Part shown: piece by piece, positions 1-7,043 of the stretch | Position numbering within the stretch: the stretch's first letter is position 1 | How the letters are laid out: the number at the start of each line of letters is the position of its first letter | DNA from: Verrucomicrobiota bacterium | Lineage (GTDB): Bacteria > Verrucomicrobiota > Verrucomicrobiia > Methylacidiphilales > Verrucolacustridaceae | Length of the DNA stretch: 14,192 nucleotides | Assembly: GCA_016876055.1 (NCBI GenBank) | Contig: VHDM01000030.1 | Span: forward strand, 1 to 14,192 | Direction: 5' to 3' | Notes under the pieces: generated by a model | The model's input: only the letters and a program-made list of their open reading frames with translations | Told to the model about the DNA's origin: nothing | The model's database searches: none | Program-made: the position numbers and the translations under genes

Positions 1-24
1 TCGAAAAAGGAAAGAAATAGGTGA
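1..24 (+). other. Possible 3' end of an upstream gene
   Basis: The first bases may hold the tail of a gene that starts outside the window. Two frames end here. One stops with TAG at 18-20, directly before the rpe start. The other stops with TGA at 22-24, giving a GTGA overlap with the rpe GTG at 21-23. Either would fit an operon, but too few codons are visible to choose between them or to name a product. Confidence 0.2.
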
Positions 25-707
25 CGAGTCGCCCCCTCATTATTGCTCCCTCTGTGCTGGCGGCGGATCTGGGTCGAATTGAGCAGGAGGCGGAACGGAT
101 CAAGGCCAGCGGGGCGGAGTGGGTTCATATCGATGTAATGGATGGCCACTTTGTGCCGAACATTTCCTTTGGGACCAACATGGTCCGGACGCTGCGCAAG
201 GTGATGGGAGATGTGACGCTGGACGTGCATTTGATGATCGAGCAGCCAGACCGCTACGCGCGTGATTTCGTCGAAGCAGGGGCGGACTGCCTAAATGTGC
301 ACCTGGAGGCACGGCACACCCTTGCCCGGACTTTGGACCACATCCGGGAGATGGGATGCCGGGCGGGCCTGGCCATCAACCCCCCAACATTGATCAAGCA
401 CGCCATCCCTTTGCTGCCCAAGATTCAGCAATTGTTGCTCATGACCGTGAATCCGGGGTTCGGTGGACAGGCCTTCCTTCCGGAGGTTTTGCCAAAAATT
501 CGCGAGGCCCAGGAGGTGATTTTGCGCCAAAACTACGATGTTGATATCACCGTGGACGGGGGCATTGGGGAGGAGACGGCGCGGCCTTGCGTGAGTGCCG
601 GGGCCAACATTCTGGTAGCTGGTACCGCACTTTTCCGGCAGCCGGATTTGACGAGAGCGGTGGCTCATTTGCGGTCGGTCGCGAGTGCGGCCACGGTGTC
701 GGGTTAA
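21..707 (+). CDS. rpe: Ribulose-phosphate 3-epimerase
   Basis: Cytoplasmic enzyme that interconverts D-ribulose 5-phosphate and D-xylulose 5-phosphate in the pentose phosphate pathway. The 228-aa product has the normal family length and the full set of TIM-barrel motifs. These are IAPSVLAADL near residue 8, VHIDVMDGHFVPN (His36 and catalytic Asp38), HLM with metal-ligand His70, VNPGFGGQ at 143-150 (phosphate binding), and TVDGGI with the second catalytic Asp at 179. The AGTALF motif near residue 200 completes the phosphate site. The start is GTG, supported by an AAGGA ribosome-binding site 9 bases upstream and by alignment of the N-terminus with the family. The gene is followed 16 bp later by the preferred lepA start, so the two are probably co-transcribed. 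Identity is secure; the GTG choice is likely but not proven. Confidence 0.97.
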   Translation: MTSRPLIIAPSVLAADLGRIEQEAERIKASGAEWVHIDVMDGHFVPNISFGTNMVRTLRKVMGDVTLDVHLMIEQPDRYARDFVEAGADCLNVHLEARHTLARTLDHIREMGCRAGLAINPPTLIKHAIPLLPKIQQLLLMTVNPGFGGQAFLPEVLPKIREAQEVILRQNYDVDITVDGGIGEETARPCVSAGANILVAGTALFRQPDLTRAVAHLRSVASAATVSG

Positions 708-723
708 GCCCGAACGGCCCGAC

Positions 724-2526
724 ATGAATCCGAAGCAAATCCGCAATTTTTGCATCATTGCCCACGTCGATCACGGAAAGACGACCCTTTCGGACCGACT
801 TTTGCAGGCCACTGGTGCGATTGCCGAGCGGGATATGCAGGCCCAGTTGCTGGATTCGATGGATCTGGAACGGGAGCGTGGGATCACCATTAAAGCCCAC
901 CCGGTGACCCTGAACTACACGGCGAAAGATGGGCAGAAGTATCGCTTGAACCTGATCGACACTCCCGGGCATGTGGACTTTTCCTACGAAGTCTCCCGTT
1001 CGCTAGCGGCGTGCGAGGGGGCCTTGCTGGTGGTGGACGCTGCCCAGGGGGTGGAGGCGCAGACCGTGGCCAACGTACATCTCGCCCATAAGGAGGGCCT
1101 GACCCTGATTCCCGTGATCAACAAGATCGACCTACCGAGCGCGGACATTCCCGGAGTGAAGCGACAACTGGAAGAAATTCTGGCGATTCCGGCCGAGGAG
1201 GCAATTTTGGTGAGCGCCAAGACGGGCCAGGGGATCGGAGAGGTTCTGGAAGCGATCGTCCACCGCTTGCCGATGCCCAAGGGAACGGAAGGGGAGGAGC
1301 TGAAAGCACTGGTGTTCGACAGTGTGTTCGACACCTTCCGCGGGGTGATCGCGTATGTGCGCGTGGTCTCCGGGGAAATCACCCCAGGCACACCGATCCA
1401 ACTCATGCAGAGCGGCAGAAAATACGAGACCAAGGAGGTGGGGACGTTCACCCCGAAGCTTACCCCCGGTAAAAAACTGGGGCCGGGGGATACCGGTTAT
1501 TTGGTGGCCAACCTGAAGACCACGGGCGAAATCGACATCGGAGACACTCTTACCCATGCGTTGAAACCCTCGAAACAAGCGTTGGCGGGTTTCCGCAAGG
1601 TGCAACCGATGGTTTTTTCAGGAATCTATCCGATCAACTCGGCCGATTTCGAGAAGCTGAAACTGGCCTTGGGAAAGTTGCAGATCAACGATTCGGCCTT
1701 GGTGTACACGCCGGAAAGCTCTCCGGCGCTGGGGTTCGGCTTCCGTTGTGGTTTCCTGGGTCTTCTGCACATGGAAATCGTGCAGGAGCGGTTGGCGCGG
1801 GAATTCGATATGGAGGTGATCTCCACCTATCCGAGCGTCATCTATGAAGTGCATCTCACCAGCGGGAAAGTCCTGCAGGTGGAGAATCCGGTGCAGATGC
1901 CGGATCCGAGCGTGATCGAGGAGGTCCGGGAACCGATGGTGACGGTTTACCTCCTTTGTCCCAATGAAAATATTGGCGATCTCGTCTCGATGGTTCGGGA
2001 GAAGAGGGGGGACATCCTGAAGACCGAGTCCCTCGACGCCAAGCGGGTGATGCTAACCACGGAGATCCCGCTGAATGAAATCCTCGTGGATTTCAGCGAC
2101 CGAATTAAGTCGATCACCCGGGGATATGGCTCGATGGACTACGAACACGGGGCCTACAAAACGAACGATCTGGTCAAACTAGAGATCTTGGTGAACGGAG
2201 AGCCGATGGATGCCTTCTCCTGCATCGTGCACCGGGACAAGGCGCCTTCACGCGGAAGGGCACTGACTGCCAAACTTAAGGAGGTGATTCCGCCCCAGTT
2301 GTTCAAGGTGGCGCTCCAGGCGGCCATCGGCGGCAAGATCGTGGCCCGGGAGGATGTGAAGAGTTTTGGGAAAAATGTGACGGCCAAATGTTACGGGGGC
2401 GACATCACACGGAAGCGGAAGCTTCTGGAGAAACAAAAAGAGGGAAAAAAACGAATGAAGCAGTTTGGCAAAGTGGACATCCCGCAGGAGGCGTTTCTGC
2501 AGGTATTGAAAGCATTCGGGGAGTAG
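724..2526 (+). CDS. lepA: Elongation factor 4 (LepA), ribosomal back-translocase GTPase
   Basis: Translation-factor GTPase that acts on the ribosome, peripheral to the membrane. The 600-aa product matches the roughly 600 aa of the family. GTPase motifs are complete: AHVDHGKTT at 13-21 (G1), RGITI at 52-56 (G2), DTPGH at 79-83 (G3), NKID at 133-136 (G4) and SAK at 164-166 (G5). The LepA-specific C-terminal domain is recognisable from GGDITRKRKLLEKQKEGKK, which separates it from EF-G. I chose ATG 724 because the protein then begins with the canonical IRNFCIIAHVDHGK context. A GTG at 685 would add 13 residues and overlap rpe. There is no clear Shine-Dalgarno sequence before ATG 724. The stop is one base from the lepB start; lepA-lepB adjacency is also seen in E. 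coli. Confidence 0.97.
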   Translation: MNPKQIRNFCIIAHVDHGKTTLSDRLLQATGAIAERDMQAQLLDSMDLERERGITIKAHPVTLNYTAKDGQKYRLNLIDTPGHVDFSYEVSRSLAACEGALLVVDAAQGVEAQTVANVHLAHKEGLTLIPVINKIDLPSADIPGVKRQLEEILAIPAEEAILVSAKTGQGIGEVLEAIVHRLPMPKGTEGEELKALVFDSVFDTFRGVIAYVRVVSGEITPGTPIQLMQSGRKYETKEVGTFTPKLTPGKKLGPGDTGYLVANLKTTGEIDIGDTLTHALKPSKQALAGFRKVQPMVFSGIYPINSADFEKLKLALGKLQINDSALVYTPESSPALGFGFRCGFLGLLHMEIVQERLAREFDMEVISTYPSVIYEVHLTSGKVLQVENPVQMPDPSVIEEVREPMVTVYLLCPNENIGDLVSMVREKRGDILKTESLDAKRVMLTTEIPLNEILVDFSDRIKSITRGYGSMDYEHGAYKTNDLVKLEILVNGEPMDAFSCIVHRDKAPSRGRALTAKLKEVIPPQLFKVALQAAIGGKIVAREDVKSFGKNVTAKCYGGDITRKRKLLEKQKEGKKRMKQFGKVDIPQEAFLQVLKAFGE

Positions 2527-2527
2527 G

Positions 2528-3655
2528 ATGATTTACCTCGGCCAAGCGCGGGAAGAGCGGAAGCATCTCAAGGCGATCGAGCATTTTCTGGGGAAGCGGA
2601 TTCGGTATGGACGCGACATTTTGCCGGAAAAGACGCTGACCCGGTTGCGGGAGGCTCGGGAGTGCGCCCAGGAAGCCCTTCGTTGGGGAACCTCCGGGCC
2701 AAACAGGGGGGAGATCCTGAAAAAACTGGAGAGCCAGTACGGGGATCTGCTCCGGACGGATAAACACCATGGTCGCCGAGAAAACGCAGAGGTGGCGCTG
2801 GTGGCGATCGCGCTGGCCTTGGGGGTGCGGGCTTACTTTCTGCAGCCCTTCAAAATTCCGACTCATTCCATGAGGCCGACGTTGCTGGGAATCCTGAATG
2901 AGCCGGAGAGTCGGCCGCCACCCAGCTGGCCGGTGCGGATTTTTGACCTGGTCTGGTCGGGTAAGGGGTGGCATCGGGCGGTGGCCCCGAAGGACGGGAT
3001 AGTCATGTCCGTCCGTGAAGGACGGCTTTTCGGGGTCATTCCTTGGACAACCACGGAAATCTTGGCGGACGGGTGGACGGAAAGCCTATGGACCGGGCTA
3101 CCGCAGTCCCGGGAAGGTGGACTGAAGGTGCGGGCTGGAGATCGGGTTAACGCGGGAGAGGTTCTGGCCAACTTCAGCTCCGTCAGCGGAGATCATCTTT
3201 TCGTGAATAAAGTGATCTATCAGGTGCGTAAACCGGATCGCGGGGAAACCTTTGTCTTCACCACGGATGGAATTGAAGGCATCGAATCGGGGCTAAGGCT
3301 CAGGGGGATCGAGGGCTCCCAATATTACATTAAGCGTTGTGTGGCGCTGGGGGGAGATCGACTCCAAATCAAACCACCGGTTCTCTGGATTAATGGTCAA
3401 CCGGCCTTGGATCCACTCTGCCAACGGGTCGCCGCCCAAAAGGACGGTTATTCGGGCTATACCTTGGGGCCGACTTTTTTAACCCATCCCGAGGAATCCT
3501 ACCAGGTGCCTAAAAAGGACTATTGGGCCATGGGAGATAACAGTCCGAACAGCTTTGACAGCCGTGGCTGGGGACCGGTTCCGGCCAGAAATCTGGTGGG
3601 CAAAGGTGCCTTTGTGTATTGGCCGTTTAGCAAGCGATGGGGATTGATTCATTGA
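2528..3655 (+). CDS. lepB: Signal peptidase I with N-terminal extension and insert
   Basis: Membrane-bound serine endopeptidase that removes signal peptides from exported proteins. Family S26 boxes are clear: PTHSMRPTLL with catalytic Ser114, GDHLFVNKVIY from 221 (box C), YYIKRCVALGGDRL with catalytic Lys269 (box D), and GDNSPNSFDSRGWGPV from 336 (box E). One membrane segment lies at about 86-104, directly before Ser114, which places the active site outside. The protein is long at 375 aa. Residues 1-85 form a charged, probably helical cytoplasmic extension, and about 100 extra residues lie between Ser114 and box C. Within that insert, APKDGIV (from 153) and GLKVRAGDRVNAGEVLA (from 198) resemble the two halves of a lipoyl/HlyD-type motif. 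The start is backed by GGGGAG at 2518-2523. The client proteins probably include the secreted and AsmA-like proteins of this type of envelope; this is inference. Confidence 0.95.
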   Translation: MIYLGQAREERKHLKAIEHFLGKRIRYGRDILPEKTLTRLREARECAQEALRWGTSGPNRGEILKKLESQYGDLLRTDKHHGRRENAEVALVAIALALGVRAYFLQPFKIPTHSMRPTLLGILNEPESRPPPSWPVRIFDLVWSGKGWHRAVAPKDGIVMSVREGRLFGVIPWTTTEILADGWTESLWTGLPQSREGGLKVRAGDRVNAGEVLANFSSVSGDHLFVNKVIYQVRKPDRGETFVFTTDGIEGIESGLRLRGIEGSQYYIKRCVALGGDRLQIKPPVLWINGQPALDPLCQRVAAQKDGYSGYTLGPTFLTHPEESYQVPKKDYWAMGDNSPNSFDSRGWGPVPARNLVGKGAFVYWPFSKRWGLIH

Positions 3656-3791
3656 TTTCTTTTTCGCGGCAACTGGAAGGTGGAAGGGGCGGTGAGAGGC
3701 GTCCCACAGAAGTTCTTTCATTACAGATTCAGAGTACCAAGAGTATATTATTTGTCGCACAATATATATTGTATTAATTAAGCTTTTTCGG
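3656..3791. other. AT-rich gap between convergent lepB and rdgB
   Basis: This 136-bp gap lies between the 3' ends of lepB (forward) and rdgB (reverse). Its left half is ordinary purine-rich sequence. Its right half, about 3730-3785, is strikingly AT-rich compared with the surrounding DNA and holds the palindrome ACAATATATATTGT and then TTAATTAA (3774-3781). I see no ORF of interest, no tRNA and no GC hairpin followed by a U tract. It may end transcription of both genes, bind a protein or encode a small RNA; the sequence alone does not decide. Confidence 0.6.
3759..3772. repeat. 14-bp perfect AT palindrome
   Basis: ACAATATATATTGT reads the same on both strands. It is the core of the AT-rich patch between lepB and rdgB. 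A perfect 14-bp palindrome could be a dimeric-regulator site or a weak bidirectional hairpin, but it is not placed before any gene start, which argues against an ordinary operator. Confidence 0.6.
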
Positions 3792-4409
3792 TCACGAAAC
3801 CCTTAGGATCCTGCTGATTCGCCTTTTAAGTTTGGCCACTGCCCTCGCCCGGTGGCTGATCCGGTGTTTCGTGGTTGCTGGAAGCTGTCCAAAGGTCTTG
3901 GAAAAGCCCTGAGGTTGAAAGATTGAATCATATCCAAAGCCTCCTTTCCCCATTTCCCGGGTCGTGATCCGGCCCCAAACCCGGCCCGAAACCGAGCCCA
4001 AAACAGTCCCGTTTTTGGAGATCACTAGACAGGCCTCAAAATAAGCCCGCCGGCTGGGGCCAGACTTGGCCGCGAGGAGCCTCAGAAGCTTGGTCCGGTT
4101 GGTCTGGTCGGTGGCCTGGGGGCCTGAAAACCGGGCGGAGTAGACTCCCGGTCGACCCCCCAAGGACGGCACGACCAGACCGCTATCATCTGCCAAGACG
4201 GGTCGGTCCAATAAGACCCGGCTGAGGGCTTGGGCCTTGATCCGAGCGTTGGCGGCAAAGGTTTTTCCGGTCTCACGGATTTCCGGAAACCTGGGCAGCC
4301 TGTACAGGTCGCGCACCCGGCAAACCCCACGGAGGAGTTCGGAGAATTCGCGGGTTTTGCCGCGGTTACGGGTGGCAATCCAGAGAACGGGCTGGGTTCG
4401 ACTTGGCAT
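3792..4409 (-). CDS. rdgB: XTP/dITP (non-canonical purine NTP) pyrophosphatase, RdgB/HAM1 family
   Basis: Cytoplasmic house-cleaning enzyme that hydrolyses dITP, ITP and XTP to the monophosphate and pyrophosphate, keeping deaminated purines out of DNA and RNA. The 205-aa product carries the family signatures in order: ATRNRGK at 12-18 (nucleotide binding), ETGKTFAANA from 46 (acidic residue Glu46), LADDSGL from 72 with catalytic Asp75, GGRPGVYSARFSG from 84, GFGYDSIF from 157, and KHRISHR from 181. Small departures from the consensus are Ala53 where ENA is usual, Ser162 where GFGYDPIF is usual, and His182 where KN is usual. The key acidic residues are kept. It converges on lepB and diverges from leuS; the ATG (4409-4407) is immediately beside the leuS region and shares bases with an alternative leuS ATG at 4408. 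No good ribosome-binding site is visible. Confidence 0.94.
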   Translation of the reverse strand: MPSRTQPVLWIATRNRGKTREFSELLRGVCRVRDLYRLPRFPEIRETGKTFAANARIKAQALSRVLLDRPVLADDSGLVVPSLGGRPGVYSARFSGPQATDQTNRTKLLRLLAAKSGPSRRAYFEACLVISKNGTVLGSVSGRVWGRITTREMGKGGFGYDSIFQPQGFSKTFGQLPATTKHRISHRARAVAKLKRRISRILRVS

Positions 4410-4443
4410 GGAAGTTGGAGTTTACTATCGCGGCTTCGAGACG

Positions 4444-6900
4444 ATGCCAACCCGCGCCCCCTATCCCTTCGCCGAAATTGAGCCCCGCTGGCAAACAGCC
4501 TGGGCCGAGACGCGGTGTTTCCGAGCGGCCCAGCCGGGCGAGCCGGGCTCGGAAAAGCCCAAGGTCTACATTTTGGACATGTTCCCCTACCCCTCCGCGG
4601 CGGGCCTGCATGTCGGTCATTTGGAGGGCTACACCGCCACCGATATTGTGGCGCGCTACCGGCGGATGCGCGGAATGAATGTGCTGCATCCGATGGGCTG
4701 GGACGCCTTCGGCTTGCCGGCCGAGCAACATGCCATGCAGACCGGCACGCATCCACGGGTGACCACCGCCAAAAACATCGATAACTTCCGGCGGCAGATC
4801 CAAGCCATGGGTTTCAGCTATGACTGGGAGCGGGAAATCGACACCACCGACCCCAAATATGTTCGTTGGACCCAGTGGATCTTTCTCAAGCTCTACGAAA
4901 AAGACCTCGCCTATGTGGCTGAGGCGCCTGTCTGGTACTGCCCGGCCTTGGGGACGGTCCTGGCGAATGAGGAGGTTTTGCCCACCAACGAAGGCCCTCG
5001 CTCCGAACGGGGCAATCATCCGGTGGAACGTCGCCCGATGCGGCAATGGATGCTGAAGATCACTGCCTATGCGGAGCGACTCCTACAGGATCTGGATTTG
5101 TTGGAGTGGCCGGAGTCGCTTAAGGAGATGCAGCGAAACTGGATCGGCAAAAGCGAGGGCGCGGAGGTGGTGTTTGCGGTGGATGGGTCCAAGGAAAAAA
5201 TCCCGGTCTACACCACCCGACCCGACACCCTTTTTGGGGCGACCTATTTGGTCCTGGCGCCCGAACACCCACGGGTGGCTTCCCTCACCTCCCCCAGCCA
5301 GAAAACGGCGGTGGAAAAGTATGTCCGGGAAAGTTCGGCCAAGAGCGATTTGGAACGCACCGAACTAGCCAAAAAGAAGACCGGGGTCCCCATCGGAGCC
5401 ATGGTGGTGAATCCGGTGAACGGAGAAAAAATTCCCGTCTGGGTGGCGGACTATGTGTTGGCGTCTTACGGCACCGGAGCGGTGATGTCGGTGCCTGCTC
5501 ACGACGAGAGGGATTTCGCTTTTGCCAAAGCCTACGGCCTGCCTATTCGAAAAGTGATTCGGCCGGAGTCGGGCTCCGTTCCAGACTGCTTCACGGAGGA
5601 CGGGGTAAATTTCGATTCCGGTTTTCTCGACGGCCTAAAAACACCAAAGGCCAAGGCAGCGGTGATCGATTGGCTTGAAAAGAGGGGCCTAGGTCGGCGA
5701 CAGGTGCGCTACAAATTGCGTGACTGGCTCTTTTCACGGCAACGGTACTGGGGTGAGCCTTTCCCCGTGGTCTGGAAGGGCGACCAGCATCAACCTCTTT
5801 TGGAAAAGGAACTCCCCCTCACCCTCCCGGAACTGGCGGATTTTCAACCCACCGCCTCCGGAGAACCCCCCTTGGGCAAAGCGGAGACTTGGAAAAAATT
5901 ACCGGACGGACGGATGCGGGAGCTAAATACCATGCCCCAATGGGCGGGCTCCTGTTGGTACTACCTGCGTTTCTGCGATCCCCACAACGACTCGCTTCCG
6001 TGGAGTGCCGCAGCGGAAAAATACTGGATGGCGGGTGGCGGCGTGGATCTTTATGTGGGGGGGGCGGAGCATGCGGTTTTGCATCTTCTGTACGCCCGCT
6101 TTTGGCACAAGGTGTTGTTTGACCTGAAGCTGGTTTCCCATCCCGAACCATTCCGGCGACTGGTAAATCAAGGGATCATTTTGGGCGAAGACAATCGGAA
6201 GATGTCGAAGTCCATCGGTAATGTGGTCAATCCCGATGAGGTGATTCGGGAGCACGGGGCGGACGCGCTGCGGGTCTTTGAGATGTTTCTGGGCCCCTTG
6301 GAACAGATGAAACCTTGGAGTTCCAAAGGTATGGAGGGCTCGGTCCGTTTCCTGGCCCGGGTGTGGAGACTGGTTTGTGAGGAAACAGAATCCGGAGAGT
6401 GGATCCCCTCACCCACCCTGGTGGACGAGGCGCCCGAACCGGAGACCGTGAAAGCCTTGGCGAAGGCGACGGCCAAAGTGACGGAGGATTTGGAAAAGCT
6501 GCAGTTCAACACCGCAATCTCAGCGTTGATGGTCCTCGTGAACCATCTCACAGGATTGGAGCGTCGACCCAAGGCGGCGGTGGCCCAACTATCGAAACTC
6601 CTGGCGCCATTTGCGCCCCATTTAGCGGAGGAGGTGCACGCGAGACTGGGCGAAAAGGGCTTGGCAAGCGTGGCGGCGTGGCCGACTTTCCGAAAAGAGG
6701 ATTTGGAGGAGGAGTCGGTGGAGTTGGCCGTGCAGGTCAACAGCAAGTTAAAGGGCCGAATGATCCTGCCCAGCAAGGCAGGCAAGGAGGAGATTGAAAA
6801 AATGGTCCGGGTACACCCCGAAATCAGAACGTGGACAGGCGGGAAGATAGTCCAAAAGGTCATTGTGGTTCCCGGGCGAATCGTGAACCTTGTCACTTGA
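4444..6900 (+). CDS. leuS: Leucyl-tRNA synthetase
   Basis: Class I aminoacyl-tRNA synthetase that charges tRNA-Leu. From ATG 4444 it is 818 aa, near the roughly 800-860 aa of bacterial LeuRS. The HIGH motif is HVGH at 56-59 and the KMSKS motif is intact at 586-590. The CP1 editing domain shows TTRPDTLFG from 257 and GTGAVMSVPAHDERDF from 343. Asp357 matches the editing-site aspartate, so proofreading of mischarged tRNA should be active. The WYCPALGTVLANEEV segment lacks a zinc-binding cysteine cluster, as in the Bacillus-type enzyme. The N-terminus YPFAEIEPRWQ fits the family and supports ATG 4444. An in-frame ATG at 4408 would add 12 unlikely residues and overlap the rdgB start codon. Only a weak GAG precedes ATG 4444. 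Its TGA stop overlaps the start of a small downstream ORF. Confidence 0.97.
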   Translation: MPTRAPYPFAEIEPRWQTAWAETRCFRAAQPGEPGSEKPKVYILDMFPYPSAAGLHVGHLEGYTATDIVARYRRMRGMNVLHPMGWDAFGLPAEQHAMQTGTHPRVTTAKNIDNFRRQIQAMGFSYDWEREIDTTDPKYVRWTQWIFLKLYEKDLAYVAEAPVWYCPALGTVLANEEVLPTNEGPRSERGNHPVERRPMRQWMLKITAYAERLLQDLDLLEWPESLKEMQRNWIGKSEGAEVVFAVDGSKEKIPVYTTRPDTLFGATYLVLAPEHPRVASLTSPSQKTAVEKYVRESSAKSDLERTELAKKKTGVPIGAMVVNPVNGEKIPVWVADYVLASYGTGAVMSVPAHDERDFAFAKAYGLPIRKVIRPESGSVPDCFTEDGVNFDSGFLDGLKTPKAKAAVIDWLEKRGLGRRQVRYKLRDWLFSRQRYWGEPFPVVWKGDQHQPLLEKELPLTLPELADFQPTASGEPPLGKAETWKKLPDGRMRELNTMPQWAGSCWYYLRFCDPHNDSLPWSAAAEKYWMAGGGVDLYVGGAEHAVLHLLYARFWHKVLFDLKLVSHPEPFRRLVNQGIILGEDNRKMSKSIGNVVNPDEVIREHGADALRVFEMFLGPLEQMKPWSSKGMEGSVRFLARVWRLVCEETESGEWIPSPTLVDEAPEPETVKALAKATAKVTEDLEKLQFNTAISALMVLVNHLTGLERRPKAAVAQLSKLLAPFAPHLAEEVHARLGEKGLASVAAWPTFRKEDLEEESVELAVQVNSKLKGRMILPSKAGKEEIEKMVRVHPEIRTWTGGKIVQKVIVVPGRIVNLVT

Positions 6901-7004
6901 TGAACTTTTTTCTTCTGCGGCGCCGGGAGCGAAAAATTCTCCTATGGGTTGGCCTGATCATAATCGTGATTTCGTTTGTAAAATTTATGACCCAGTCGGG
7001 TTGA
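6900..7004 (+). CDS. Putative 34-aa single-pass membrane microprotein
   Basis: This short ORF starts with an ATG whose A is the last base of the leuS TGA stop (TGATG), the usual layout for translational coupling. The 34-residue product has a very basic N-terminus, RRRERK at 7-12. A hydrophobic stretch at about 13-29 (ILLWVGLIIIVISFVKF) follows, and then a short polar tail. That is the shape of a single-pass membrane protein with the N-terminus in the cytoplasm by the positive-inside rule. I do not recognise a family. It has no Shine-Dalgarno sequence of its own, so expression would depend on ribosomes finishing leuS. A chance ORF cannot be excluded; the junction and the charge-plus-hydrophobic pattern make it worth annotating. 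Confidence 0.5.
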   Translation: MNFFLLRRRERKILLWVGLIIIVISFVKFMTQSG

Positions 7005-7008
7005 ACCG

Positions 7009-7037
7009 TAGACATTTCATAATAGATCGGTCATAAT
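7009..7037 (+). promoter_or_regulatory. Sigma70-type promoter for the Minf_1886/DUF1844 cluster
   Basis: TAGACA (7009-7014) and CATAAT (7032-7037) each match the sigma70 consensus at five of six positions and are separated by exactly 17 bp. Transcription would begin about 7 bases after the -10 box, near 7044. That is the first base of the GTG start of the next gene, so the mRNA would be leaderless or nearly so. The promoter lies just beyond the stop of the 34-aa ORF and would start a new unit separate from leuS. Confidence 0.6.
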
Positions 7038-7038
7038 A
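7017..7038 (+). repeat. Direct repeat of TCATAATA
   Basis: TCATAATA occurs at 7017-7024 and again at 7031-7038, with starts 14 bp apart. The second copy contains the -10 box and the first lies inside the spacer. This could be a regulator half-site pair, a duplicated -10 element, or chance in AT-rich promoter DNA. Confidence 0.45.
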
Positions 7039-7043
7039 TCACT

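Noticed and set aside
685..723. Upstream GTG start for lepA at 685
   Set aside because: It adds 13 residues with no family match and overlaps the end of rpe; ATG 724 gives the canonical LepA N-terminus and length.
4237..4443. Longer N-terminus for leuS
   Set aside because: The extra sequence is the complement of rdgB and does not resemble LeuRS; the family match begins just after ATG 4444.
6168..6896. 242-codon reverse-strand ORF inside leuS
   Set aside because: It is wholly antisense to the conserved C-terminal half of leuS and has no recognisable domain.
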